From assembly GCA_938082915.1 (NCBI GenBank), contig CALKCG010000044.1, positions 1 to 9,627 on the forward strand: a stretch of 9,627 bases of DNA. The letters run 5' to 3'. Every line of letters begins with the position of its first letter. Positions within the stretch are counted from its first letter, which is position 1. Source of the stretch: an uncultured archaeon. Lineage in GTDB: Archaea; Thermoproteota; CALKCG01; B24. The translations under genes were made by a program, and so were the position numbers. This document shows positions 1 to 6,026 of the stretch, piece after piece. The notes beneath the pieces were generated by a model. It was given only the letters and a program-made list of their open reading frames with translations, did not search any database and was not told the DNA's origin.

Positions 1-71
1 TTAACATTAGATTTAACAATCATATACTCAGCTTTAAATGATGTAAGTGAAGATATTTTAACGTTTATCAT
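1..71 (-). CDS. Possible N-terminal fragment of the gene following the ECF subunit (runs off the left edge)
   Basis: On the minus strand, an ATG at 71-69 (or the GTG just before it at 74-72) opens a frame that stays open to the window edge, giving 23 residues beginning MINVKISSLTSF. It starts 26 bases after the TAG of the ECF-type membrane protein on the same strand. A weak purine-rich GGTAGGT lies 13 bases before the ATG. The spacing suits a downstream operon partner, and in ECF systems that would often be an ATPase or T subunit, but the visible residues are too few to recognise any family. Because the stretch is so short, an open frame by chance is quite possible. Confidence 0.33.
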   Translation of the reverse strand, partial: MINVKISSLTSFKAEYMIVKSNV

Positions 72-97
72 CACGTATATGCAATACCTACCAGTAG

Positions 98-850
98 CTA
101 GGGGGATAGTATGCTCTTCTTTTGGAAGACCCATGATGTACCAGCCACAGCCTTCATTAAAGGCGTGGCTATGACCGACGCAATAATCGCTTGTAATATT
201 CTAATGGCTGGGTATACGAGGGGGCTGACTACGAATAGAAAGCGGACTGTTTCTACTGGTAATCCAAAAATCCCACCGTAAACCAGCGGTGTGGCAAATG
301 CTAAGCAGCCCCACGTGTTGTCGACCTGATTTCCAATAAATGCTAGTAGGAAGTAGAAGAAGGGTAAAGACTTCAAGTTAGATAGCCGTTCGGCGAATTT
401 CACACAAGGCAGTATTAACAGTAATGCTATGAGCTTATCCCATAAAACGGCTATAGCCACGTAGAAGTTCTCATGGATCGGTTGAACGGGAGGCGTAAAT
501 AGGAATGCGATTATCAAAAGCGCATAGATAGAAAAGCCAACCTTCCACCTCCTATAGAAAATCAAACCAGTCACTAGGGCATTTAAAGGCGGCGATAATA
601 GGAATGGCACCCCATAGGGACTCATACTCCCCGGGGGAAGCGACCAAGAAACCAACGCTCCCACAAACGTAGCCAGAGCCCCTAGATAAGGTCCCAGGAT
701 AAGCCCATACACCGATGCTATGAGAGCCTCCAAACTTATCTTTATCTCAGGGATGGCGACAGCAGGGACGAAAGGAGTGATAAGTGAAAGTACATAGTAT
801 AAAGCTGCAAAAACAGCCGTTAAAGCCGCATTTTTCGTTGAAAGCTTCAT
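98..850 (-). CDS. ECF-type transporter substrate-binding (S) component, membrane protein
   Basis: This is a very hydrophobic 250-residue protein with about six or more membrane segments, roughly at residues 7-28, 38-58, 57-70, 83-99, 104-120, 130-150, 163-173 and 214-236. The first helix carries the small-residue pattern AALTAVFAALYYVLS, typical of S components of energy-coupling factor vitamin transporters, where such alanines pack against the T subunit. An acidic/polar stretch PEIKISLEAL (34-43) follows helix 1, as in that family. S components capture a vitamin or cofactor precursor at the membrane and need a shared EcfA/EcfA'/EcfT energising module, which is not seen here. The substrate cannot be read from sequence. 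The gene lies downstream of thyA on the same strand, 147 bases away, and has its own TATA-like box, so it is probably transcribed separately. ATG is the start. It is longer than the usual 180-200 residues, mainly through its C-terminal half. The fold class is fairly sure; the substrate is unknown. Confidence 0.75.
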   Translation of the reverse strand: MKLSTKNAALTAVFAALYYVLSLITPFVPAVAIPEIKISLEALIASVYGLILGPYLGALATFVGALVSWSLPPGSMSPYGVPFLLSPPLNALVTGLIFYRRWKVGFSIYALLIIAFLFTPPVQPIHENFYVAIAVLWDKLIALLLILPCVKFAERLSNLKSLPFFYFLLAFIGNQVDNTWGCLAFATPLVYGGIFGLPVETVRFLFVVSPLVYPAIRILQAIIASVIATPLMKAVAGTSWVFQKKSILSP

Positions 851-869
851 ATGTAAACACCCGCTATGT

Positions 870-878
870 AATATTTTT
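870..878 (-). promoter_or_regulatory. TATA-like box for the ECF S component
   Basis: Minus-strand AAAAATATT is centred about 24 bases before the ATG at 850. That spacing would put transcription start at or next to the start codon, so the message would be leaderless. No Shine-Dalgarno motif is visible before the ATG, which agrees with this reading. Confidence 0.45.
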
Positions 879-886
879 CAATGAAA

Positions 887-900
887 TGTAAATTTTTACA
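887..900. promoter_or_regulatory. Inverted repeat TGTAAA-TT-TTTACA upstream of the ECF gene (candidate operator)
   Basis: The 14 bases read TGTAAATTTTTACA: two perfect 6-base arms around TT, lying just upstream of the TATA-like box of the ECF gene. A third TGTAAA copy lies at 852-857, between the TATA box and the ATG, so half-sites sit on both sides of the box. This is what a transcription-factor site at an archaeal promoter would look like, but AT-rich intergenic DNA makes short repeats like this fairly likely by chance. Confidence 0.3.
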
Positions 901-997
901 CAAGATTCTAATAAGGTTTTCGTACAAGCATGAATTCGGTTTGAAATATTCTAGCAACTACAGTAGGATCACAGTAAATAGGAAGGCAGGTTTTTAT

Positions 998-1699
998 TTA
1001 GACTACGTATGCTTCTACAGATTTGTTGAAGCCGCGTTTCTCACAAACGTTAAGAAAGCTTTCCACGGCGCTATAAGATTTCTCATATATGTGGGCTGAG
1101 TTCGAAAAATCGACGTAGGATCCGGGTTCAACGCCTACGTTTAATGCTATGGTTTTCATAAGCTCTACTAAAGCCAGCATATTCATGTGAGCTGCTCTAA
1201 ATAAGTCGCGGCTTCTCCACTCACTCTGCAAGACAAGTTTACCATCGTATACCTTAAACCATAGCCTCTGAAGACAGGGCGGAGAATCTAGATTCGTATC
1301 TTTAACCGGTATCCAAGTTATGGCTTGAGCTCTACGCGTATAAGGAATGCTTTTAAGTTTCCTAATGACGTAGTCCATCTGGTTGAAGCCGTCGGCACCG
1401 TACTTGAAAAGCCTTTCATGGTAAGTGTATGGAAGCTTTCCTTCTTCAACAAGCCTATCCTTTGAACCGTTTAAAACCTCCTCCATATAGTCCTTCAGCC
1501 CAACCACCGCTAAGACGTCTCCCCTATGAACTCTAGGCTCTTTAAACGGATCCTCAACAACCATTAGAAGAGTTGCTTCTCTAGCCTTCTCACCGTACTC
1601 CGTTGGAACTTCAATGCCGTGTCTCCAAACTTCCAGAACCGCGCGTTCCCAGACGGAGGCTATTGAAAAGCCTTTGACAACTACTACAGGCGCCCTCAT
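998..1699 (-). CDS. thyA: Thymidylate synthase, ThyA family (archaeal short form)
   Basis: The 233-residue protein matches the catalytic core of ThyA, which methylates dUMP to dTMP using a methylene-tetrahydropterin. Visible landmarks, in E. coli order, are: the arginine pair R122-R123 that reaches the phosphate of the partner subunit's dUMP; W129; the nucleophile C142 in SPPCLQR; the RSxD signature R162-S163-R164-D165; N173, at the position that selects dUMP rather than dCMP; and H203-x-Y205, which binds the sugar. The N-terminal third is poorly conserved, and the protein is shorter than bacterial ThyA (about 264), as in methanogen homologues; these may use a methanopterin-type carbon donor, but the sequence does not settle that. 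N173 argues against dCMP hydroxymethylase. ATG is the start; a weak AT-rich box (about 1716-1725) lies some 22 bases upstream, suggesting a leaderless message. It diverges from the endonuclease III gene across a 170-base gap. Confidence 0.86.
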   Translation of the reverse strand: MRAPVVVVKGFSIASVWERAVLEVWRHGIEVPTEYGEKAREATLLMVVEDPFKEPRVHRGDVLAVVGLKDYMEEVLNGSKDRLVEEGKLPYTYHERLFKYGADGFNQMDYVIRKLKSIPYTRRAQAITWIPVKDTNLDSPPCLQRLWFKVYDGKLVLQSEWRSRDLFRAAHMNMLALVELMKTIALNVGVEPGSYVDFSNSAHIYEKSYSAVESFLNVCEKRGFNKSVEAYVV

Positions 1700-1836
1700 T
1701 CCAATACAATAGTTTGTTAAAAAATCAATAAGTGTTTTTAACAGAGTTTAAACAACCGTCCATTTTATGGGAGATTCTAAGACAGTCAACGTTAACATTT
1801 TCATGTAGAACCCAAAAAAAACGTGGGAGAGCTACC

Positions 1837-1843
1837 TTTATAT
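1837..1843 (+). promoter_or_regulatory. TATA box for endonuclease III gene
   Basis: TTTATAT is centred 30 bases before the GTG start at 1870. Transcription would start a few bases from the GTG, giving a leaderless or nearly leaderless message, which agrees with the lack of a Shine-Dalgarno motif and with the in-frame stop TAA at 1858-1860. Confidence 0.6.
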
Positions 1844-1869
1844 CGGTTTTACGAATTTAACATCAGCTA

Positions 1870-2514
1870 GTGGATAAAAACTGGGGTTTAAACGTTTTAA
1901 ATGCTCTCACGGCTTTCTTCGGCTCTGTTAAATTGAGCAAGAGAAAAGCCTTTGAAGTCCTCATAGCTACTATACTGTCTCAACATACTACAGATGTTAA
2001 AGCTTATGAAGCCTACGATAGTTTGAGTAGGAGGTTCAATATTACACCAGAGGCTTTAGCGTCAGCATCACCTATAGAAGTAGCAGAGGCTATAAGAGTC
2101 GCGGGGCTTCAATGGAATAAAGCTAAAGCAATAATTGAACTCTCGAGTATTCTAAGGAGAGAGCCGAAGTTTTTTGAAGAGATTGGAAGGCTGGACGTGA
2201 ATGAAGCTAGAAAGAGGCTTATAGATCTGCCGGGCGTCGGCGAGAAAACCGCAGATATCGTGCTGTTATTCAGCTACGGCAAACCCACGTTTCCGATAGA
2301 TACGCACATATTCAGAGTTTCAAAGAGAATGGGTCTTAGAAGCGATAGAAATGGTTATGAGAAGCTTAGAAAACGTCTTCTAGAGGTTTTCCCTGAAAAC
2401 CGCTATTTAGAAGCACACATACTCCTGATAAGGCTTGGTAGAGAATTCTGTAAACCTAGGAAGTCTAAATGCGATGCATGCCCGGTGAACGCTTTATGCC
2501 CTAAAATCATTTAA
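1870..2514 (+). CDS. nth: Endonuclease III (DNA glycosylase/AP lyase)
   Basis: The 214-residue protein is a complete endonuclease III: it removes oxidised pyrimidines and cuts the strand at the resulting abasic site in base-excision repair. The helix-hairpin-helix is LPGVGEKTAD at 120-129, with the catalytic lysine K126. The catalytic aspartate is D144 in PIDTHIFRV. The [4Fe-4S] ligands are C194, C201, C204 and C210, in exactly the C-x6-C-x2-C-x5-C spacing of the family. Length matches E. coli Nth (211). The lysine at 126 favours a bifunctional enzyme over the thymine-mismatch glycosylase Mig, which has tyrosine there. The start is GTG; an in-frame TAA lies 12 bases upstream, so no longer version is possible. 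The stop is only 5 bases from the end of the convergent peptidase gene. Confidence 0.94.
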   Translation: MDKNWGLNVLNALTAFFGSVKLSKRKAFEVLIATILSQHTTDVKAYEAYDSLSRRFNITPEALASASPIEVAEAIRVAGLQWNKAKAIIELSSILRREPKFFEEIGRLDVNEARKRLIDLPGVGEKTADIVLLFSYGKPTFPIDTHIFRVSKRMGLRSDRNGYEKLRKRLLEVFPENRYLEAHILLIRLGREFCKPRKSKCDACPVNALCPKII

Positions 2515-2519
2515 AAAGC

Positions 2520-4277
2520 CTAGTCTTGGTACTGAATACGTAGACCACAGTATGGACAGTATACTGCTCCTCTAGGTAATCGCCCTCCACAGTATGGACA
2601 GAAAAGCAGCTCAGGCTTGGTTGGTTTAGGTTTAACTCTCCGTTTATGTGCTAGTCTAACTATGAGGAAGGCTATGAATCCATATGTAACTATACATAGT
2701 ATAGGTGCATTTGCAGCGATCGTTACGGCACTATTCGCGTATAGTAAGGCCCTTGAATAGTAGCCTTTGCTATATGCTTCCAAAGCCATAGACATCAAGA
2801 TTTGAGCTATAAGTTTGAAGGGCTGTAGAAGCATATTCAAATCTTCTACCGTCTTCTTAGCCTTCTCCATCGCCATTGCTATATTCTCAACCGCTGATAT
2901 ACCTGTGAAACCCCATCCTTCAAACATTCTAAGAACATCCGTGACATTACCAGCTGCTTGTCCTAAGGCTGTTATTATCGACGAGTCGTCCTTCATAGAG
3001 CTCATGTTTTTGACTGTTCTGAAGAAGCGCTTATAGTATTCAAACCCCCCGTATCGATCTCCAAGCGTCTTAAATATTTTATAGGATGCCGCATAGTACG
3101 CGATTACGTTGGATGGTATTGACCCCATTGACCACGACTGTACGAATCCATATTTGTCGCCTATGGTTGTTAGAACTCTTTCGATATCACTCCTATGCGT
3201 AGAAACAGCCTCCCAGTAGCCTAAGACCCAGCCGACTTCCATGCTGAAGTACTCAGCCATACCTTCATGAACCCAAAGCCTTGAAGGACCTATTCCAGCA
3301 TACCAGACCATGTGGTGGGTAAGCTCATGTAAAGCTATCAACTCTATAGAGCCGCTTATCGTCCTCATGTAGAATATGTTTAAATGTATGATTCCAGGTT
3401 GACCCCCGGTGAAGGGGACGTATCCGCCTAAACCTGATAAAAGCTCACTCCTACTCGGAAGGAAGAAGGTTACAGTTACATTCTTAATGTTTACACCGAA
3501 GACGTCTAGAAAAATCGGCAGGCTTTTATTGTAAAGGTCTAGAATTCTTTTAGCGTATTCTACATACCTAGCAGGTGCACGGAAAGTGAAAACCCCCAAC
3601 CTATATTCCTCCTCATTAAGAGCCATACCCTTCAACGTGAAATAGACCATGATTCGACTATTCGATTCCGTCGAACAGCTTATTAGGACACGACTTCCTG
3701 GAAAACGCGTTATCAGAAGACCCGATGGCTTTTTAATAGCAGAGCCAACTATAATACTTACATCTTCTGGAACTACTGTTGAATTCGGTGGAAGTATTAT
3801 TTCAGCTCTCCCCTCTAAATCGCTAGCATACTCTATATGGGATGAGTAGAATAACCCATTAGGTTCGAATATGAAAGTGTAGAGTGGAACACTGTAGCTT
3901 ATGGTTAGGTTTATGAATTTAGATGTTGAGGCGAAGCTGAAGGTGAAGTTTTCCCAGAATGGGTCTTTAAACCCATATCGAAAAATACTTTTAACAACTA
4001 CATTATCTAAAACGGCACCAGATACAACATAGCTCCAGTTTAAATAGGACGGTACGGTTATCCATGAAGAGCCGCGAAGTAAACCGCTGTAAATCAAATT
4101 GATAGATATGGAAGTGTTTCCATCTTTATCTATGTCGTAGATGTACAAGATCTTCCCACGAACTGCTGGAGCCGCTTGAACTTTTTCAACGCATAGAAGG
4201 GAAGTTATGAAAACCGCCAAGACTAGTATAAACGATATGAGTTTAGTGTTTGATTTAGTTTTCACGTTAAACCCCAA
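2520..4277 (-). CDS. Exported, membrane-anchored gluzincin metallopeptidase (M1-like) with C-terminal zinc ribbon
   Basis: Order along the 585 residues: a signal peptide (positive start, hydrophobic 13-29, likely cleavage after VQA near 35); a beta-rich N-terminal domain (about 40-215) with many Asn/Ser/Thr; a catalytic domain with HELTH at 317-321 and a second glutamate E338 in HEGMAEYF, resembling NEGFAxYF of M1 aminopeptidases; a helical stalk (about 461-520); a membrane helix (about 524-541) followed by the basic stop-transfer KRR; and a zinc ribbon with paired cysteines C560/C563 and C574/C577. By the positive-inside rule the peptidase faces outside and the ribbon the cytoplasm. HExxH to the third ligand is 16 residues rather than the M1 standard 18, and I see no GAMEN exopeptidase motif, so it may be an endopeptidase or have a special substrate. 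The start used is TTG; GTG at 4265-4263 (codon 5) is an equally good start and still leaves a proper signal peptide. There is no in-frame ATG upstream. Confidence 0.83.
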   Translation of the reverse strand: MGFNVKTKSNTKLISFILVLAVFITSLLCVEKVQAAPAVRGKILYIYDIDKDGNTSISINLIYSGLLRGSSWITVPSYLNWSYVVSGAVLDNVVVKSIFRYGFKDPFWENFTFSFASTSKFINLTISYSVPLYTFIFEPNGLFYSSHIEYASDLEGRAEIILPPNSTVVPEDVSIIVGSAIKKPSGLLITRFPGSRVLISCSTESNSRIMVYFTLKGMALNEEEYRLGVFTFRAPARYVEYAKRILDLYNKSLPIFLDVFGVNIKNVTVTFFLPSRSELLSGLGGYVPFTGGQPGIIHLNIFYMRTISGSIELIALHELTHHMVWYAGIGPSRLWVHEGMAEYFSMEVGWVLGYWEAVSTHRSDIERVLTTIGDKYGFVQSWSMGSIPSNVIAYYAASYKIFKTLGDRYGGFEYYKRFFRTVKNMSSMKDDSSIITALGQAAGNVTDVLRMFEGWGFTGISAVENIAMAMEKAKKTVEDLNMLLQPFKLIAQILMSMALEAYSKGYYSRALLYANSAVTIAANAPILCIVTYGFIAFLIVRLAHKRRVKPKPTKPELLFCPYCGGRLPRGAVYCPYCGLRIQYQD

Positions 4278-4320
4278 CCCATAGCATAGGTTTATCGCCT
4301 TAAAATGCGAAAATTACATA

Positions 4321-4332
4321 GATAAATATATC
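4321..4332 (-). promoter_or_regulatory. TATA-like box for the membrane peptidase gene
   Basis: Minus-strand GATATATTTATC is centred about 50 bases before the TTG and 62 before the alternative GTG start. It would give a transcript with a leader of roughly 24-36 bases. No strong Shine-Dalgarno is visible; GGGG lies 6 bases before the GTG at 4265. Confidence 0.42.
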
Positions 4333-4450
4333 TTTTCACGGTTTTTAATGGCAGCCATGTTTAGATGCAGATAACTAACATTTAAATGAATGATGCATTC
4401 CCCTACCTTAAAACACAGATACCGTTGAAACCTATAGTGGGATCCTGGGG

Positions 4451-4466
4451 AAAGCGTTAACGCTTT
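4451..4466. repeat. Perfect 16-base palindrome AAAGCGTTAACGCTTT
   Basis: The left half AAAGCGTT is the exact reverse complement of the right half AACGCTTT, with no spacer. It begins 6 bases beyond the stop codon of the cysteine-rich small gene. The core GTTAACGC recurs once, at 4726-4733, in the promoter region of the same gene. Having no loop, it is a poor hairpin and reads more like a dimeric protein site; a terminator role cannot be excluded. Confidence 0.6.
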
Positions 4467-4472
4467 AAAAAT

Positions 4473-4700
4473 CTAACCTAAGTTCTCTCGGGCTTTTTCC
4501 CCACTTTCAACGATCCTACCCTCCCATTTACAATAGCGTAGCTCTAAAAGCCCTAAATGGGTTTCACATAAAGCGATTTCACGTGCATATCGAGGAAGGA
4601 CTAAGCGAAACTTACCGCCGTACCAACATTCTAAGTATATGCCCGTACGTCTAAGCCATTTACAGTCGAGACACGTCCTCCTACTGCTCACGTATCCCAC
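4473..4700 (-). CDS. Small cysteine-rich, probably zinc-binding protein of unknown function
   Basis: I do not recognise this 75-residue protein. It has a CxxC pair (C10, C13), a single C25, a C-x2-H pair (C45, H48) and C57. Two such pairs suggest one structural zinc site, or a treble-clef-like fold, with C25 or C57 as spare or alternative ligands. It is basic at the N-terminus (RR, K, RR) and has no signal peptide or membrane helix. Support for a real gene is its ordered cysteines, a strong TATA box, and the absence of any competing frame. The start used is GTG at 4700; GTG at 4691 (codon 4) has GGGGTGG close before it and may be the true start. The nearby ATG at 4705 is out of frame. It stands alone, between the peptidase gene (same strand) and the DHH gene (opposite strand). 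Confidence 0.62.
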   Translation of the reverse strand: MGYVSSRRTCLDCKWLRRTGIYLECWYGGKFRLVLPRYAREIALCETHLGLLELRYCKWEGRIVESGEKARENLG

Positions 4701-4721
4701 CCCATTAGGGTAACATTAAAT

Positions 4722-4737
4722 CCGTGTTAACGCACGG
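4722..4737. promoter_or_regulatory. Imperfect inverted repeat at the predicted transcription start of the cysteine-rich gene
   Basis: CCGTG and CACGG arms flank TTAACG (CCGTGTTAACGCACGG). The site covers the point about 26 bases downstream of the TATA box centre, where transcription of the minus-strand gene should begin. In archaea, repressors commonly bind there. It shares GTTAACGC with the perfect palindrome at 4451-4466, beyond the other end of the gene. Confidence 0.3.
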
Positions 4738-4750
4738 TTTCTTTTAACTC

Positions 4751-4759
4751 TATATATAA
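4751..4759 (-). promoter_or_regulatory. TATA box for the cysteine-rich small gene
   Basis: Minus-strand TTATATATA is centred near 4755. It predicts transcription from about 4729, leaving a leader of about 29 bases to GTG 4700 or 38 to GTG 4691. It is the clearest TATA box in the window. Confidence 0.55.
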
Positions 4760-5010
4760 TTTCTTAATTAGGTTTTTCAATAAATTAACTTAAAAATGTA
4801 TATTTGGAGAAAGCTTTTGGAAAAGATTTAAGCACATAAAGTGTGATAGGCAAGCAATTCTCAAATACTTGTCTAATATTGGAACTTATTAGGAGGCTTG
4901 AAATCTTACAGCAACAATTAAGGTCGATTTCTATGCTTATGTGAGTAGAGTAGCTTCAACATTGATGCATCTTCTCAGCTTAAACTTAAAACATGATATT
5001 ACGCTGGAAA

Positions 5011-5020
5011 CATTTATTTT
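5011..5020 (+). promoter_or_regulatory. TATA-like box for the DHH phosphoesterase gene
   Basis: CATTTATTTT is centred about 36 bases before the ATG at 5052, which would give a leader of around 10 bases. It lies inside the longer in-frame extension that begins at 4941, so it supports the shorter start. Confidence 0.35.
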
Positions 5021-5051
5021 AGACTGCTCTTGTTTTTTATGGTTGCAAATC

Positions 5052-6026
5052 ATGATAATACTAACACATGGAGACTGCGACGGTGTCTGCTCAGCGGCTA
5101 TAATTAAAATGCTCTATCCACGCGCAGAAATCTACTTTACAAATCCATCTAGACTCCTATCAGACTTGAAAAAGTTTAACGTTCCAGACGAGTTCGTCAT
5201 ATGCGACATAGCTTTAAACGAGGGGGAGTGGTCTTTAGTAGAAGATGAACTTAGAAGATTATCCCAAGGTTTTGAATCGGTCTACATGGACCACCATCTA
5301 CTACCGACAGACTTTCCAAGAAAGCTTAAACTTGAAGTTAAAATCTACCATAGGGAGGACATGTGTACTTCTCAAATAGTTTACACGGTTTACATTAATA
5401 GGATGGATGAACACATGAGGAAATGGGCGGCAGTATTAGCAACTTATGGAGCGATAGCAGACTATACTGAGGATACACCACCTGCATCGGAACTCATAAA
5501 CACGATCGATAAGAGAGTACTATACCTTGAATCTGGAATACTGAGCGAGGCATTAGCAGTAAAACATGATGACGGCTTTAAAAAAACCATAATTGAGGAA
5601 TTGGCTAAAGGCGTTAAACCGAGCCAAATACCTAAACTGATTGACTATGCAGTTGAAGCATTAAAACTAGAGTATGAAGTATACAGTTACGTTGAAAAGT
5701 ATACACGTAGAGTGGGGGACGTCGCCGTTGTAATGAATCTACCGCATAGAGGATTCCTAGGTAAAGCCGCCATATACTCCATGTATGTGTCGGGTGCTAG
5801 CGTCGGATGCGCAGTAGCCTTAAAGGATAAAACCGCTGAGCTGAGTCTAAGAACAAGAAAACCCGCGATAAATCTGGGAAGCATCGTGAGGCAGGTTGCA
5901 AAAACCTTTGGAGGTAGAGGCGGAGGACATAGCAAAGCCTGCGGTGCTGAACTCCCAGAGGATGCTATTGAGGACTTCATACATATGGTTAACTCTTTGG
6001 TTTCCAGAGGTTCTGGAAATCTTTAA
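5052..6026 (+). CDS. DHH/DHHA1-family phosphoesterase (archaeal RecJ- or NrnA-like)
   Basis: From ATG 5052 the protein has 324 residues. DHH motif I is THGDCDG (5-11), giving metal ligands H6, D8 and D10. Motif II is CDIALNEG with D52; motif III is the eponymous DHH at 80-82; D137 in IADYTED is the likely motif IV aspartate. The C-terminal DHHA1 domain ends with GGRGGGHSKACG (287-298), the substrate-binding loop. Such enzymes use two manganese ions to remove nucleotides from single-stranded DNA or short RNA, or to split nucleotide phosphates; the length is nearer to nanoRNase NrnA (about 320) than to archaeal GAN/RecJ nucleases (over 400), so the substrate is open. A longer frame from GTG 4941 adds 37 residues, but motif I normally sits at the extreme N-terminus and a TATA-like box falls within the extra part, so I prefer 5052. 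The last 38 bases also encode the end of the convergent helicase. Confidence 0.88.
   Translation: MIILTHGDCDGVCSAAIIKMLYPRAEIYFTNPSRLLSDLKKFNVPDEFVICDIALNEGEWSLVEDELRRLSQGFESVYMDHHLLPTDFPRKLKLEVKIYHREDMCTSQIVYTVYINRMDEHMRKWAAVLATYGAIADYTEDTPPASELINTIDKRVLYLESGILSEALAVKHDDGFKKTIIEELAKGVKPSQIPKLIDYAVEALKLEYEVYSYVEKYTRRVGDVAVVMNLPHRGFLGKAAIYSMYVSGASVGCAVALKDKTAELSLRTRKPAINLGSIVRQVAKTFGGRGGGHSKACGAELPEDAIEDFIHMVNSLVSRGSGNL

Larger units (their letters stand above)
4701..5051. other. Gene-poor stretch between the cysteine-rich gene and the DHH gene
   Basis: These 351 bases are clearly AT-rich. They hold the promoter and inverted repeat of the minus-strand cysteine-rich gene at the left, and a weak promoter for the DHH gene at the right. 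In between there is no tRNA-like or repeat structure that I can see. Two short plus-strand frames look mildly protein-like: 11 residues from ATG 4796, and 33 residues from GTG 4843 to the stop at 4944. A 37-codon in-frame extension of the DHH gene (from GTG 4941) also falls here but resembles no part of the family. Confidence 0.6.

Noticed and set aside
28..74. C-box-like GTGATGA and D-box-like CTGA on the minus strand, suggesting a C/D box guide RNA
   Set aside because: The internal D' and C' boxes are missing and the GTGATGA coincides with a plausible start codon, so there is not enough support for an RNA gene.
1..173. Plus-strand frame open from the left edge to TGA at 171-173 (57 codons)
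   Set aside because: The second half is antisense to the ECF gene and a minus-strand continuation with operon-like spacing is more plausible; an open run of this length is not rare by chance.
881..1099. Plus-strand open frame of 72 codons between the ECF gene and thyA
   Set aside because: About half of it is antisense to the end of thyA, it has no promoter or ribosome site, and its composition does not look like a protein.
1811..1827. CCCA and TGGG arms around an A-run just upstream of the nth TATA box, considered as an operator
   Set aside because: Four-base arms with a 9-base spacer are too weak to distinguish from chance.
2815..3849. Plus-strand open frames inside the peptidase gene
   Set aside because: They are antisense to a gene with a signal peptide, active-site motif and zinc ribbon, and encode nothing recognisable.
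4398..4452. TTCCCC and GGGGAA arms 43 bases apart between the peptidase and the cysteine-rich gene, considered as a tRNA-like or other structured RNA
   Set aside because: No T-loop or anticodon-arm pattern, and only six paired bases; nothing supports a folded RNA.
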